Assembly (NCBI RefSeq): GCF_032681285.1
Contig: NZ_CP136336.1
Span: 1,661,001-1,725,000 of the forward strand
Direction: 5' to 3'
Length of the DNA stretch: 64,000 nucleotides
Source of the DNA: Piscinibacter gummiphilus
Lineage (GTDB): Bacteria > Pseudomonadota > Gammaproteobacteria > Burkholderiales > Burkholderiaceae_C
Part shown: positions 42,579 through 51,970 of the stretch, piece after piece
Layout: each line of letters starts with the position of its first letter
Position numbering within the stretch: position 1 is the stretch's first letter
The notes under the pieces: model-generated
The model's input: the letters and a program-made list of their open reading frames with translations, nothing else
Told to the model about the DNA's origin: nothing
The model's database searches: none
Position numbers and translations under genes: made by a program

Positions 42579-45500
42579 TCACAAGTCCTTCTCGCCCACG
42601 ATCACCTCGGGGTAACCGCTGATGGCACGCGAGGTCTGCATGCCCGCCATCACCGCCGCTTCCACGCAGCCGGCGTTGATGCCGGTGCGGATCCAGTCGC
42701 CGGTCACGTAGAAGTTGGCGAAGCCGGTGTTGTCGGTGAGCAGACGGTGCTTGGTGCTGTTGACCACCGAGAGCACGTAGCGCTCCGACGGGTCGACGTT
42801 GGCACGCCAGTACTGGCTGTCGAAGCGCTTCTCGCCCACGCCGCCGCTCATGTCGACGAGCGTGGACCAGTCGAAGTCCTGCACCGTCGCGACTGCGGGC
42901 CACAGCGCGTGGATCTGGTGCTTGAGCTGGCGGATCGCACCGAGCTTCACCTCGGCGGCCATGCGCGCGGGGTAGGCGTGGTCGCTGAACGGTGGGTAGA
43001 CCTTCACTGGCAGCGCGCTGCAGAAGTACGAGACGTTCTTCGGCTGGTAAGGCTGGGGCCAGTCTTCGCGTGGCAGGGTCTGGTCCATCGGGCCCCAGGT
43101 GTCGAAGGGCTCGGTGAAGGCGGTGAGCACGGGCGACTCGTCGTCGCGGCCGTAGTACGCCCAGCCGAGCTGGTGCATGTCCTTGTTCAACCACACCTGG
43201 TAGGCCTGGGTGGCGACCGTCTTCACGTTGGCGCAGGCCGATTGCATGGTGAGGCTCTGCGCCACCATCTGCGGGCAGATGAGCTGCAGGCTGTCTTGCG
43301 CGATGCCGAACACGATCTCGTCGAAGTCGACGCCGCGCTGCAGCGTGAGGGTGGGCAGCGGCTTGCGAAAGGTCTGCTGGTACAGCTCGGGCCAGTTGCT
43401 CCAGTTCGATTCGAGGTTGACCTTGCCCTGCTGCAGCAGCGCGGCCTGCGCCTTGTCGAGCAGCTCGTACTTGGGCGTGCTGGGCCAGCAGGCGAGGCCT
43501 TTCACCGGCACCAGCGGGTCGTAGTCGCCGCCGGGCACCCCTGCCGCCAATTCAACCTGCTTCGTGATGCGGATCTGCCCGGCGAGGTTGGTGCCGGGCT
43601 CTGGCACGATCTCCTCGACCTTGTGGAAGAACTTGAACTTCACGCCGCGCCGCTTGAGCACTTCGTAGAAGGGCGTGAACACCGTGTCGCCCATGCCGGC
43701 CTGCATCTTCCACATGATGCCGCCCTGGTAGGCGCAGGTCATGCGGAAGATGCCGCGCAGCATGGTGCCGGCTTCGATGTTGGGGCGGTCGTAGTCGCCG
43801 TCTTCGTAGGCGAAGACGAGGTCGTAGAGGCCGCGTACCGGCGCCGAGTCGACGCTGATCTTCTCGTTGGCGCCGTGCTTGATGAACCAGTCGCGCAGGT
43901 CGATGTCGTTGATGACGTCGAAGCCGTGCACGAACACGCCGTCTTCCAACATGCCGATCAGCGAGGCGAGGGCGAGGTCGATGCAGATGTAGAGGTGGCG
44001 CAGGTCGTCGGCCGCGTTGCTGTCTTCGGCATCCGCGCCGTAGCGCTCCTGCAGGGCGGCGCGCACGCCCTTGAGCGTGGCCGCCTGCAAGGCGTGGTCG
44101 TGGGCGTCTTGCCCATCGAGCCCGGGCAGGCCCTGCACGAAGGCCCAGGCGGCTTCGAACACGCTGTGCACGTCGGAGGCGATGGTCTCGACCTTGCGCT
44201 CGATGCGCTCGGCGATGGCCTCGAGCCAGCCGCCGGCCGTCTCGGCGACCGCGACGGTGGTGGTCGCCGTGGTCGTCACCTTCAGCGTGCCGTGCTTCGC
44301 GTCGAGTTCGGAGAGCCACATCTTCACCCACTCGTACATGGTGAGGGCGATGTCCCAGAGCGTCACGTCTTCGTCGCTGTGGCCGGGCACGCCGGGCATG
44401 AGGGGCGTGTCGATCAGCCACTGGCGCCAGCGCTTGTCGATCAGCTCGCTCAGGCAGAAGGAGTGCTGCGGCTTGAAGGCGTCTTGCCAGGTGGCGAGCG
44501 GCGCGCCGGGCGGGCGGTCGAGCAGGCCATAGGCCTTCTGGATGGTGCGGAAGGCGTTCTGGTAGAAGCCGAACCAGATGTGCAGCCCGTGCTCCTCGAT
44601 GCGCTGGCCGATCTGCGCGTTGCGCCCGCTCGCACCCTTGCCACCCAGTCGCCAGCCCATCTGGTAGACGGTGATGTCGTACTGGTTCTCCCAGCCGGGC
44701 TGGTCGGTCAGGTAGAAGGCGGCCGTCATTGCCGACACGCCGCCGCCGAGGATGGCGATCTTCTTCGGCTTCACCACCGAGTTGTCGTGGATCACCTCAC
44801 CCGGCGTCACCTCGAAGTCGAAGCTGATGTGGAAGGGCAGGATGCCCGGCTGCGCGCCGAGCTGCAGGCCGAGCGACTCGTGGAGCGGGAAGCTCGCGAA
44901 CTCGTGCAGCGTGACCTCGTAGTCGTCGTCGTAGACCTCGACCGCGTGCACCGCGTTGACCTTGGCCGGCGCCGAGACGATGGCCTGGTAGACCGCCTTG
45001 ACGCCCGACGCATCGGGAAACTGCTTGAGGAAGATCTGCTCGCAGCCCGGGCTGCGCAGCATGCCGGCGATCTGCGCCCAGGCTTCCTTGTCCATCTCGA
45101 GCATGGCCGGCAGGTTGGCGGCGAAGAGCTCGATGCCTTCTTCAATGAGCTCGAGCAGCCCGCCGAGCTTGCGTACGCCGTGGCGGTGGGTCGTGGCGTC
45201 GACCTCGATCAGCGGATGCAGGCTGAGCTTCGAGTCGGGCGAGAAGGGCTGGAAGCCCTCGGCCGAAAGCGACAGATGCCTCGCCGGCTGGCCCGGCTCG
45301 GGCATCTCGTACTGGCACTGGTACTTGGGGTAGCCGAAGAGCTCGCGCCCGTTGATGAGCGCCATACAGCTGTCGACGAAGATGTGGCAGGGGTACGAGA
45401 AGATGCGGCTGATCTTGTCGCTGCCCTTGTCGATCTGGCCCACCATCACCCAGGTGATGATGTCGACCTCTTCGCCCCAGCCCTTCACTTCGTCGCTGGG

Positions 45501-45746
45501 CCAGGTGGAGAACGCCTTGTGCACCTTGGTGAAGGTGAGCATCACGAAGGGCGAGAACACCTGGAAGCGCATCTCGCCGCCGGCCACGGCGGTGAGCGTC
45601 GAGTCGACGGTGGCCTGCAGCTTGGCGAGATCGCCCTTGACGAAGAACCCGTACATCTCGGAGTTCTTCAACTGAAGCGGCGGGTGCATCAGCACCGAGC
45701 CGGCCGGGTAGAGAAAGTTGGGACGATTGGCGTTCGATGCCGTCAT
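42579..45746 (-). CDS. Acetoacetate-decarboxylase-like / FAD amine-oxidase fusion protein
   Basis: A 1055-residue protein with two parts. Residues ~1-320 resemble the acetoacetate decarboxylase superfamily (EMRFQVFSPFVMLTFTKV, CMALINGRELFGYPKYQC). The superfamily's catalytic Lys-Lys pair appears here as Lys141-Tyr142. From ~328, a Rossmann FAD site KKIAILGGGVSAMTAAFYL (GGG at 334-336) opens a ~720-residue flavin oxidoreductase of the amine oxidase/phytoene desaturase type. It includes YQMGWRLGGKGASGRN, IEEHGLHIWFGFYQNAF and the C-terminal FAD segment FYVTGDWIRTGINAGCVEAAVMAG. No signal peptide is clear. The substrate is unknown. Confidence 0.85.
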   Translation of the reverse strand: MTASNANRPNFLYPAGSVLMHPPLQLKNSEMYGFFVKGDLAKLQATVDSTLTAVAGGEMRFQVFSPFVMLTFTKVHKAFSTWPSDEVKGWGEEVDIITWVMVGQIDKGSDKISRIFSYPCHIFVDSCMALINGRELFGYPKYQCQYEMPEPGQPARHLSLSAEGFQPFSPDSKLSLHPLIEVDATTHRHGVRKLGGLLELIEEGIELFAANLPAMLEMDKEAWAQIAGMLRSPGCEQIFLKQFPDASGVKAVYQAIVSAPAKVNAVHAVEVYDDDYEVTLHEFASFPLHESLGLQLGAQPGILPFHISFDFEVTPGEVIHDNSVVKPKKIAILGGGVSAMTAAFYLTDQPGWENQYDITVYQMGWRLGGKGASGRNAQIGQRIEEHGLHIWFGFYQNAFRTIQKAYGLLDRPPGAPLATWQDAFKPQHSFCLSELIDKRWRQWLIDTPLMPGVPGHSDEDVTLWDIALTMYEWVKMWLSELDAKHGTLKVTTTATTTVAVAETAGGWLEAIAERIERKVETIASDVHSVFEAAWAFVQGLPGLDGQDAHDHALQAATLKGVRAALQERYGADAEDSNAADDLRHLYICIDLALASLIGMLEDGVFVHGFDVINDIDLRDWFIKHGANEKISVDSAPVRGLYDLVFAYEDGDYDRPNIEAGTMLRGIFRMTCAYQGGIMWKMQAGMGDTVFTPFYEVLKRRGVKFKFFHKVEEIVPEPGTNLAGQIRITKQVELAAGVPGGDYDPLVPVKGLACWPSTPKYELLDKAQAALLQQGKVNLESNWSNWPELYQQTFRKPLPTLTLQRGVDFDEIVFGIAQDSLQLICPQMVAQSLTMQSACANVKTVATQAYQVWLNKDMHQLGWAYYGRDDESPVLTAFTEPFDTWGPMDQTLPREDWPQPYQPKNVSYFCSALPVKVYPPFSDHAYPARMAAEVKLGAIRQLKHQIHALWPAVATVQDFDWSTLVDMSGGVGEKRFDSQYWRANVDPSERYVLSVVNSTKHRLLTDNTGFANFYVTGDWIRTGINAGCVEAAVMAGMQTSRAISGYPEVIVGEKDL

Positions 45747-45849
45747 GGGACCCTCCTCCGTGCCGCGATGAGCGCGGAGTATCTGCCCCGTATCGTTCGT
45801 GTACGTTTGTGAAAACCCGGTGCTTTGCCCCGCAGTTCGAGCGATCGGC

Positions 45850-47082
45850 TCAGGCGCGCTCGGTCAGGCGCTCACGCCGCGCGAGGTCGGGAAAGAGCTT
45901 GAACCAAAGCCCGGCGATGAAGAGGGTGCCCGCGCCGCCAAGCAGCACCGAGCCCACCGGCCCGAGCACGGCGGCCGTCGCGCCCGACTCGAACTCGCCG
46001 AGCTGGTTCGACGCGCCGATGAAGATCGAGTTGACCGCCGCCACGCGCCCGCGCATCGCATCGGGTGTCTCCAGCTGCACGAGAGACTGGCGGATCACCA
46101 CGCTCACCATGTCGGCCGCGCCGCTCACCCACAGCGCCACGAGCGAGAGCACGAACGAGGTCGACACGCCGAAGACCATCGTCGCGAGGCCATACACCGC
46201 CACCGCCGCGAACATCACATGCCCCACGCGGCGCGAGATCGGCCAGCGCGTGAGCACGAGCGACATGCACAAGGCCCCGGCCGCCGGTGCCCCACGCAAG
46301 AGGCCCAGGCCCCAGGGGCCCACGTGCAGCACGTCTTTCGCAAACATCGGCAGCAGTGCGGTGGCACCGCCCAGCAGCACCGCGAAGAGATCGAGCGAGA
46401 TCGCCCCCAGCACCACCGGCCGTTGCCAGATGAACTGGAAGCCCGCCAGCACCGTGCGCAGCGACACCGGCTCCTTGGGGGGCGGCACGTGCGGGTGGCC
46501 AATGCGCAAGAAGAGCACGCCCGCCGCGATGAAACACGCGGCGCAGGTGGCGTAGACCACGTCGGCCCCGGCCACGTAGACGAAGCCTCCGAGCGCAGGG
46601 CCGCCGACGATGGCCGCCTGCATGCCGGCCGAGCTGAAGGCCAGCGCCCGCGGCAGCGCGCTGGCCGGCACGAGCGACGGCACCAGCGCCTGCTGCGCCG
46701 GCATCTGGAAGGCCTTGGCCGTGCCGACGGCGACCGACAGCACCAGCAGCAGCCAACGGCTCGCCCAGTGGCCGTGCGTGGCCAGCATCAGCACGATGGC
46801 CACCACCGTCTGCGCCGCCATCGCGAGCGCGAGGATGCGGCTGCGGTCGTGCCGGTCGGCCACGTGCCCGGCCACCAGCGTGAGCAGCAGCGCCGGCAGG
46901 AACTGCAGCAGGCCGACGAGGCCGAGGTCCCAGGCGCTGCCGGTCAGGTCGTACATCTGCCAGCCCAGGGCCACCATCAGCATCTGGTTGCCGGTGGTGC
47001 CGGCCAGCCGCGCGTACCAGAAGCGCATGAAGGCGGGCAGGGTGCGCAAGGGCGCGCGTTCGGGCGGGAGAGGCGTGGACAT
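45850..47082 (-). CDS. MFS transporter, EntS-like
   Basis: A 410-residue permease with about 12 hydrophobic segments, of the MFS_3/enterobactin-exporter-like group. It shows FWYARLAGTTGNQMLMVALGWQMYDLTGSAWDLGLVG at the first helices and the loop-2/3 motif GHVADRHDRSRIL. DAMRGRVAAVNSIFIGASNQLGEFESG falls in the second half. It is likely a drug or metabolite exporter. The start codon overlaps the stop of the RluA-type gene (TGATG), so the two are translationally coupled although unrelated in function. Confidence 0.92.
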   Translation of the reverse strand: MSTPLPPERAPLRTLPAFMRFWYARLAGTTGNQMLMVALGWQMYDLTGSAWDLGLVGLLQFLPALLLTLVAGHVADRHDRSRILALAMAAQTVVAIVLMLATHGHWASRWLLLVLSVAVGTAKAFQMPAQQALVPSLVPASALPRALAFSSAGMQAAIVGGPALGGFVYVAGADVVYATCAACFIAAGVLFLRIGHPHVPPPKEPVSLRTVLAGFQFIWQRPVVLGAISLDLFAVLLGGATALLPMFAKDVLHVGPWGLGLLRGAPAAGALCMSLVLTRWPISRRVGHVMFAAVAVYGLATMVFGVSTSFVLSLVALWVSGAADMVSVVIRQSLVQLETPDAMRGRVAAVNSIFIGASNQLGEFESGATAAVLGPVGSVLLGGAGTLFIAGLWFKLFPDLARRERLTERA

Positions 47083-47705
47083 CAGAAGGGCAGGGGGCTC
47101 TCGAACGACAGGGGCTTGCCGCTCACCGGGTGGGCGAAGGCCAGTGTGTGGGCGTGCAGCAGCAGCCGCGGCGACTGCGCGGCCACCTCGGGCGGCGCAT
47201 AGAGCGCATCGCCCACGATGGGGTGGCCGAGCGCCAGCAGGTGCACGCGCAGCTGGTGCGAGCGGCCGGTGAGCGGCGTGAGCGCCACGCGGGTGCGGCC
47301 ATGCAGGCGCTCGATCACACGGTAGCGGGTGACGGACGGTTTGCCGAGCGCGTGGTCGACCTTCTGCAGCGGCCGGTTGGGCCAGTCGGCGATGAGCGGC
47401 AGGTCGATCTCGCCGTCGTCGTCGGCCACCTCGCCGGCCACCACGGCCACGTAGCCCTTGGCCACGCCGCGCTGCGCGAAGGCCGTGCCGAGTGCGCTCT
47501 GCGCGGCCTTGTGGCGGGCGAAGACGAGCAGGCCCGAGGTCGCCATGTCGAGCCGGTGCACCACCAGTGCATCGGGCAGCTCGGCTTGCACGCGCGAGGC
47601 CATGCAGTCGTGCAACTCGGCGGGCCGGCCGGGCACCGAAGGCAGGCCCGCGGGCTTGTCGACGACGACCAGGGCATCGTCCAGGAAGAGGGGCAGCGGG
47701 CTCAC
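47082..47705 (-). CDS. RluA family pseudouridine synthase
   Basis: A 207-residue pseudouridine synthase of the RluA type without an S4 domain. The catalytic motif is VHRLDMATSGLLVFA with Asp53. KGYVAVVAGEV and LTGRSHQLRVHLLALGHPIVGD complete the signature. The short size is like RluA itself (23S position 746 and tRNA position 32), but the target cannot be assigned. The start is GTG with a weak ribosome-binding site. It lies 58 bases after the P450 and is coupled to the MFS gene. Confidence 0.92.
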   Translation of the reverse strand: MSPLPLFLDDALVVVDKPAGLPSVPGRPAELHDCMASRVQAELPDALVVHRLDMATSGLLVFARHKAAQSALGTAFAQRGVAKGYVAVVAGEVADDDGEIDLPLIADWPNRPLQKVDHALGKPSVTRYRVIERLHGRTRVALTPLTGRSHQLRVHLLALGHPIVGDALYAPPEVAAQSPRLLLHAHTLAFAHPVSGKPLSFESPLPF

Positions 47706-47763
47706 GCGCGGCGGAGATGGATGGGGCGGGTCGTGCCCGCCGGGGCCGGTATTGTCCGCGCGC

Positions 47764-49218
47764 TCAGCGGGTGCGCGGCTTCAGGCGCATCTGCAGGCCC
47801 ACCGGCGCCATCGAGAACGCCATCTTCTCGGCGGGCTCGCTGCCATCGGGCGTGCCGACCTCGTCGATCTCGAAGCTCGCGAGCAGCATGGCCGCGGCCA
47901 TCTTGATCTCGAGCATGGCGAGGTAGCGCCCCGGGCACACACGCGGCCCCGCGCCGAAGGGCATGGCCACACGCTTGGGCGAGGTGGGTGTGAGGGCGGG
48001 GTCGGCATGGTCGAGCCAGCGCGACGGGTTGAACGCCAGCGGGTCGGGGAAGTGCTGCGGGCTCACGGTGTCGTGCCGCATCACGCACCACACGAAGGTG
48101 TTCTTTGGCACCTGCACGTCGCCGAGCGTCGTGTCATGCAGCGCTTCGAGCACCAGGAAGGGCGCCACCGGCTTCAGCCGCATCGTCTCTGAGGCGCAGG
48201 CCTCGAGGTAGTCGAGCGAGGCCATCTGCTCGGGCGTGAACGCATCCGGGTCGGGCGCCACGCGCTGCACCTCGTCGACCGCGCGGCGCAGGGCCTCGGG
48301 GTTGCGCTTGAGCAGCCAGATCATCCAGGCGAGCGTGTTGGCGGTGGTGTCTTCACCGGCCAGCAGCATGGTGACGACGTTGCCGGCCACGTGCTCGTCG
48401 GTCACTCCGCTGCCGCCTTCGTCGGCGGCGGCGATCATGCCTTCGAGCAGGTTGCTCGGCTGCGTGCGCAACACGGGGTTGGCGGCCATGCGCGCACGTG
48501 CCTGGGCGATGAAGCCGGCAATGGCCACGTTGATCGCGGCCACGCTGCGGTCGAGCTCGCGGTCGCGCGGCAGGCGCAGGACGCGCCAGTACGGGATGCG
48601 CGCAAAGATGCGGCGAAAGAGCGCGGGGAAGATCTTGTCGAGGTGACGCTGGATCACCTCTTCGTCGGATTCCAGCGTGTTGATGTCGCTGCCGAAGGCA
48701 AGGCCGGCCACGCCGTCAACGGTGTAGCGCATCAGGTCTTCCTGCAGCGCGATGGCACGGCCGGCGTTCATCGCCTTCTCCCAGCGCCCGCGCAGCCGCA
48801 GCACCACGCGCTGCAGCGACGGGAAATACGCCCGCACGTGGCCGGGCGCGAAGCTCGCCATCACCATGCGCCGCTGGTCGCGCCAGGCCTGGCCTTCTGC
48901 GCCGAAGACGCCGGGCTTCAGGCCCATCTCGCTGCCGACGATGGAGGTGCGGATGGTGCGGCGAAAGCCGTCGGGCCGGTCTTTCAGCGCATGCGCGATC
49001 ACCTCGTGGTCGGTGATGACGAGTGCGCGCATCTTGCCCAGGCGCACGCGGAAGAAAGGGCCGTAGTCGCGTGCCCAGCGCTCCACGTCCTGGTGGATGC
49101 GCGCGAGCCTGATCTGGTGCGCGTTGCCCAGCAGCGGCAGGCCAGGTGGCCCGGGCAGGTCGTCGATGCGACGAAGGGCGGCCGACGATGCGGGAGGCGA
49201 AGCGGTGGTGGTGTTCAT
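47764..49218 (-). CDS. Cytochrome P450
   Basis: A 484-residue P450. The N-terminal PPGLPLLGN proline hinge is present. The I-helix oxygen motif is AGEDTT, the K-helix ExxR is ETMR, and the heme-binding loop is FGAGPRVCPGR with Cys428 as thiolate ligand. No N-terminal membrane anchor or fused reductase is present, and no ferredoxin or reductase gene is nearby. Redox partners must come from elsewhere. The general type resembles CYP families acting on fatty acids or terpenoids, but no substrate is claimed. The ATG at 49218 was preferred over an upstream start without signal value. Confidence 0.94.
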   Translation of the reverse strand: MNTTTASPPASSAALRRIDDLPGPPGLPLLGNAHQIRLARIHQDVERWARDYGPFFRVRLGKMRALVITDHEVIAHALKDRPDGFRRTIRTSIVGSEMGLKPGVFGAEGQAWRDQRRMVMASFAPGHVRAYFPSLQRVVLRLRGRWEKAMNAGRAIALQEDLMRYTVDGVAGLAFGSDINTLESDEEVIQRHLDKIFPALFRRIFARIPYWRVLRLPRDRELDRSVAAINVAIAGFIAQARARMAANPVLRTQPSNLLEGMIAAADEGGSGVTDEHVAGNVVTMLLAGEDTTANTLAWMIWLLKRNPEALRRAVDEVQRVAPDPDAFTPEQMASLDYLEACASETMRLKPVAPFLVLEALHDTTLGDVQVPKNTFVWCVMRHDTVSPQHFPDPLAFNPSRWLDHADPALTPTSPKRVAMPFGAGPRVCPGRYLAMLEIKMAAAMLLASFEIDEVGTPDGSEPAEKMAFSMAPVGLQMRLKPRTR

Positions 49219-49296
49219 CGGCAGGCCCTGGGCGCGAACGCGATGACGTGCATTCTGCACGCCACCCCGCCCGCCCTGGGCCTGCAGGGCCGGGCC

Positions 49297-49479
49297 TCAG
49301 CGGCGCCAGTCGCGATCGCGGTCGCGGTGGTAATACGGCGGCGGGCCCGAATACCCCGGCTGCACAACGATGGCACGGTGACGGTGCGGCACCGGCACCA
49401 CGACGCACGCGCTCAGCACCTGCGACGCGAGCACCACGGTCAGCACGCCCAGCACGCGGCGCTTGGTCGACTTCTGCAT
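49297..49479 (-). CDS. Small predicted lipoprotein
   Basis: A 60-residue protein. The signal VLGVLTVVLASQVLSAC has a lipobox (LSAC) at residues 22-25. The mature part is only ~36 residues, rich in Pro, Tyr, His and Arg (PGYSGPPPYYHRDRDRDWRR). A GGAG ribosome-binding site precedes the ATG. Short lipoproteins with this HR/PPPYY-rich end are frequent in Burkholderiales and have no known role. The frame continues upstream into the kinase gene, but that part is spurious. Confidence 0.75.
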   Translation of the reverse strand: MQKSTKRRVLGVLTVVLASQVLSACVVVPVPHRHRAIVVQPGYSGPPPYYHRDRDRDWRR

Positions 49480-49588
49480 GTCTTCACTCCTGGGCGCCAG
49501 ACGAGGCCCCCACGAGCTGTTCAACGGCAGCCCGACCGGCGCTGTTGACGCCTTTACGTTGCTGCGAGGTAAAGCCCCGCGCCTGGGC

Positions 49589-51385
49589 TCAGAGTTCGCC
49601 GCGGCGCTCCATCTCGATGCACTGTGGATGGTTGTTGAACTTCCAGCGTTTGCACTGCTGCTGCATGCAATAGACGAGCGCGAAGTTGGCGCGGCTGCCG
49701 CAGGCGGCGCGCGGCGTGGCCGGCTCGGGCGGCAAGGCCGCGGTGGCTTTCGGTGGCGGCTTGCGTGCGGGCGCCGGCGGCTCGGGCTTGGCGGGGGCCT
49801 CCTGGGTCGCTTCCTCGGGTGGGTCGTCGGTCGTCTCGGCGGCCTGTGCGTTCTCCGCCGGGGGAAGGGTGGGCGGCACGCGAGGCGCTGCGGCCTTGGC
49901 GACACGCGCGGGCTGGGTGGGCGCGGCTCTCGTGGGCGCAGGCTTGGCCGGCGCGGGTTTGGCCGCGGGCTCGGGTGCCGGTTGAGGCGCGGGGGCGGCC
50001 GCCGCAGACGCCGCCTGGGCCACGACGGTAGCAGACGCCGCGCCACCGGCCACCGGCGCCACGCCGGATGCCGCCACGTCGGGCCCGGCGGCGGTGGGTT
50101 CGGTGGGCAGCGGCACCACGGCACTCGCGCCTTCCGCCACGGGGCGGGGCACGTTCGCGATGACGGCGGGGGGCAGGTCGCTCACGGTGATGTTGGCAAA
50201 CGAGGGCTGGCGCTGCAGCCACGTCCAGCCTGCAGCGGCGAGGCCGATCACGGCGATCGAGGCGACCCACACCGGCGTGCGGCTCCGCGTGGGGCGCGGG
50301 GGCGCATCCATCGGCTCGGCGGCGAAGAGCGGCTCGGCGACCATCCCGGAGGGCATCCCGGGCGACACGCCCGAGGCCGGCGCGTGGCGCGGCGGTGCGG
50401 GCTCTGGAGGCGCAGGCTCCTGCGGAGCCGCGCGGTCGAGCAGCAGCGAGAACTCGGCCGCACCGCGAGGCCGGTCGCGCGGGCGCACGGCCAGCGCCTT
50501 GTCGATGGCGGCGAGGAAGGTCGCGCTGTAGCCGAGCCCCGGGAACTGCTGCGCACGCGCGGCCACCGTCTCGGCCAGCGGGCGCTGCGGGTCTTCCAGC
50601 GCGCGCACCGTGGCCCGTGCGGGGGGCACCCCGGCAATGGCGAAGTGCAGCACGCCGGCCAGCGCATAGATGTCGCTCCACGGGCCCTGCTGCAGGTTGA
50701 TCGATTCGCTGTACTGCTCGATCGGCGCGTAGGCCGGGTTGAGCAGGGCGGTGAGCGGCATGGTCTTGTCGGTGGCCAGGCGGCTCGCCACCCCGAAGTC
50801 GAGCAACACCGGGCGGCCGTCGCCAAGCATGAGGATGTTGTCGGGCGAGATGTCGAGGTGCAGGCAGTTGGCGTTGTGCAGCGTGCTGAGCGCGCTCAAG
50901 AGCGGTGCCAGCATCGAGCGCAGCCAGGCCTCGTCGGGCGGGCCCTTCATCTCGGCGAGCACCTTCGCGAGCGTGCGCCCTTCGTAGTAGGGCATCACCA
51001 TGTAGGCGCTGCGGTTTTCCTCCCAGAAGGTGAGCACGCGCGCGAGCGACGGGTGGTCGAAGCGCGCCAGCATCTTGGCTTCATTGAGGAAGGCCTTCAT
51101 GCCCGCGCCATAGGAGGCCGGGTCGGCGCCGGGCCGGATCCAGACTTGCCCGTCGTCGCAGCGCATCGCGAGCTCGGCCGGGAAATATTCCTTGATCGCG
51201 ACCTGCCGCTGCAGCGACGAGTCGAGCGCCAGGTAAACGATGCCGAAGCCACCCCGGCCCAGCACCTCGAGGATCTGGTAGCCCCCGAGGCGTGTGCCCG
51301 CGGGCAGTGCGTCATGCATCGTCACGGGGTCGAACTGTTGCGTCGTAGGTCCGAAATCCATGGAGGGTTCTTGCTTCTCGGGCAT
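49589..51385 (-). CDS. Membrane Ser/Thr protein kinase with periplasmic Cys-containing tail
   Basis: A 598-residue Hanks-type kinase. The Gly loop is GRGGFGIVY and the VAIK lysine is present. The catalytic loop is HLDISPDN (Asp178) in place of HRDxKxxN, and the DFG motif is intact (LLDFGVAS). A transmembrane helix (VWVASIAVIGLAAAGWTWL) lies near 365-385. It is followed by a ~180-residue Ala/Pro-rich periplasmic region. A short C-terminal motif has four Cys (ACGSRANFALVYCMQQQCKR, then NNHPQC). The ATG at 51385 was chosen because AGGGGAG precedes it. It probably phosphorylates cytoplasmic targets in response to an envelope cue (inference). Confidence 0.92.
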   Translation of the reverse strand: MPEKQEPSMDFGPTTQQFDPVTMHDALPAGTRLGGYQILEVLGRGGFGIVYLALDSSLQRQVAIKEYFPAELAMRCDDGQVWIRPGADPASYGAGMKAFLNEAKMLARFDHPSLARVLTFWEENRSAYMVMPYYEGRTLAKVLAEMKGPPDEAWLRSMLAPLLSALSTLHNANCLHLDISPDNILMLGDGRPVLLDFGVASRLATDKTMPLTALLNPAYAPIEQYSESINLQQGPWSDIYALAGVLHFAIAGVPPARATVRALEDPQRPLAETVAARAQQFPGLGYSATFLAAIDKALAVRPRDRPRGAAEFSLLLDRAAPQEPAPPEPAPPRHAPASGVSPGMPSGMVAEPLFAAEPMDAPPRPTRSRTPVWVASIAVIGLAAAGWTWLQRQPSFANITVSDLPPAVIANVPRPVAEGASAVVPLPTEPTAAGPDVAASGVAPVAGGAASATVVAQAASAAAAPAPQPAPEPAAKPAPAKPAPTRAAPTQPARVAKAAAPRVPPTLPPAENAQAAETTDDPPEEATQEAPAKPEPPAPARKPPPKATAALPPEPATPRAACGSRANFALVYCMQQQCKRWKFNNHPQCIEMERRGEL

Positions 51386-51521
51386 CTGGCTCCCCTTGGG
51401 CAAACAACGTGCCGGTGGCAGGGTTATAGGCCGCCGTCCCCCTCGTTCGAGGCGTCACCTGCGCGACAGCAACACGGTGATACCTTATGACTCCCCCACA
51501 CAACACACAAGGAAGAGACAA

Positions 51522-51920
51522 ATGGGCGTTCAACTCGCCAAGCAATCGATCGACCTGGGCATCGTCACCACCAACGGCCCGGCGATGCTCGCCTTCTACC
51601 GCGACGTGCTCGGCTTCAAGTACCTGCGCGAGATGCCCAGCGCCGGTGGCGTGATGCACCAGATGCTATGCGGCGACAGCATGATCAAGCTGGTGGTGCT
51701 GCCCCAGGTACCGCTCACCGCCGCCCCGGGCGGCATCCAGGGTGCGGCGGGCTACCGCTACTGGACGATGACCGTCACCAACATCACCGAGATCGTGCAG
51801 GCCTGCGTCGACGCCGGTGCCAAGGTGGCGGTGAAGGAGCGCGAGCTGCGCCCGGGCGTGAAGATCGCCATCGTCGAGGACCCGGACGGCAACTGGGTCG
51901 AGTTCCTCGCCCTGGGCTGA
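51522..51920 (+). CDS. VOC (glyoxalase/bleomycin-resistance) family protein
   Basis: A 132-residue vicinal-oxygen-chelate protein. It has the opening IDLGIVTTNGPAMLAFYRDVLGFKYLRE, a central MHQMLCGDSMIKLVVL and the closing VKIAIVEDPDGNWVEFLALG, whose Glu is a likely metal ligand. The fold usually forms a dimer with a divalent metal. The reaction is unknown (lyase, dioxygenase or resistance protein). It is divergent from the kinase and has a GGAAGAG site upstream of the ATG. Confidence 0.92.
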   Translation: MGVQLAKQSIDLGIVTTNGPAMLAFYRDVLGFKYLREMPSAGGVMHQMLCGDSMIKLVVLPQVPLTAAPGGIQGAAGYRYWTMTVTNITEIVQACVDAGAKVAVKERELRPGVKIAIVEDPDGNWVEFLALG

Positions 51921-51970
51921 AAAAGTCCTCAAGTCGCCGTTGGGATGGCCGATAACAGGGTCGAAGCACC

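Noticed and set aside
42522..45812. Plus-strand open frame of 1096 codons
   Set aside because: It is exactly antisense to the ADC/amine-oxidase fusion. Its translation is rich in His, Val, Gly and Asp with no domain, typical of the mirror frame of a GC-rich gene.
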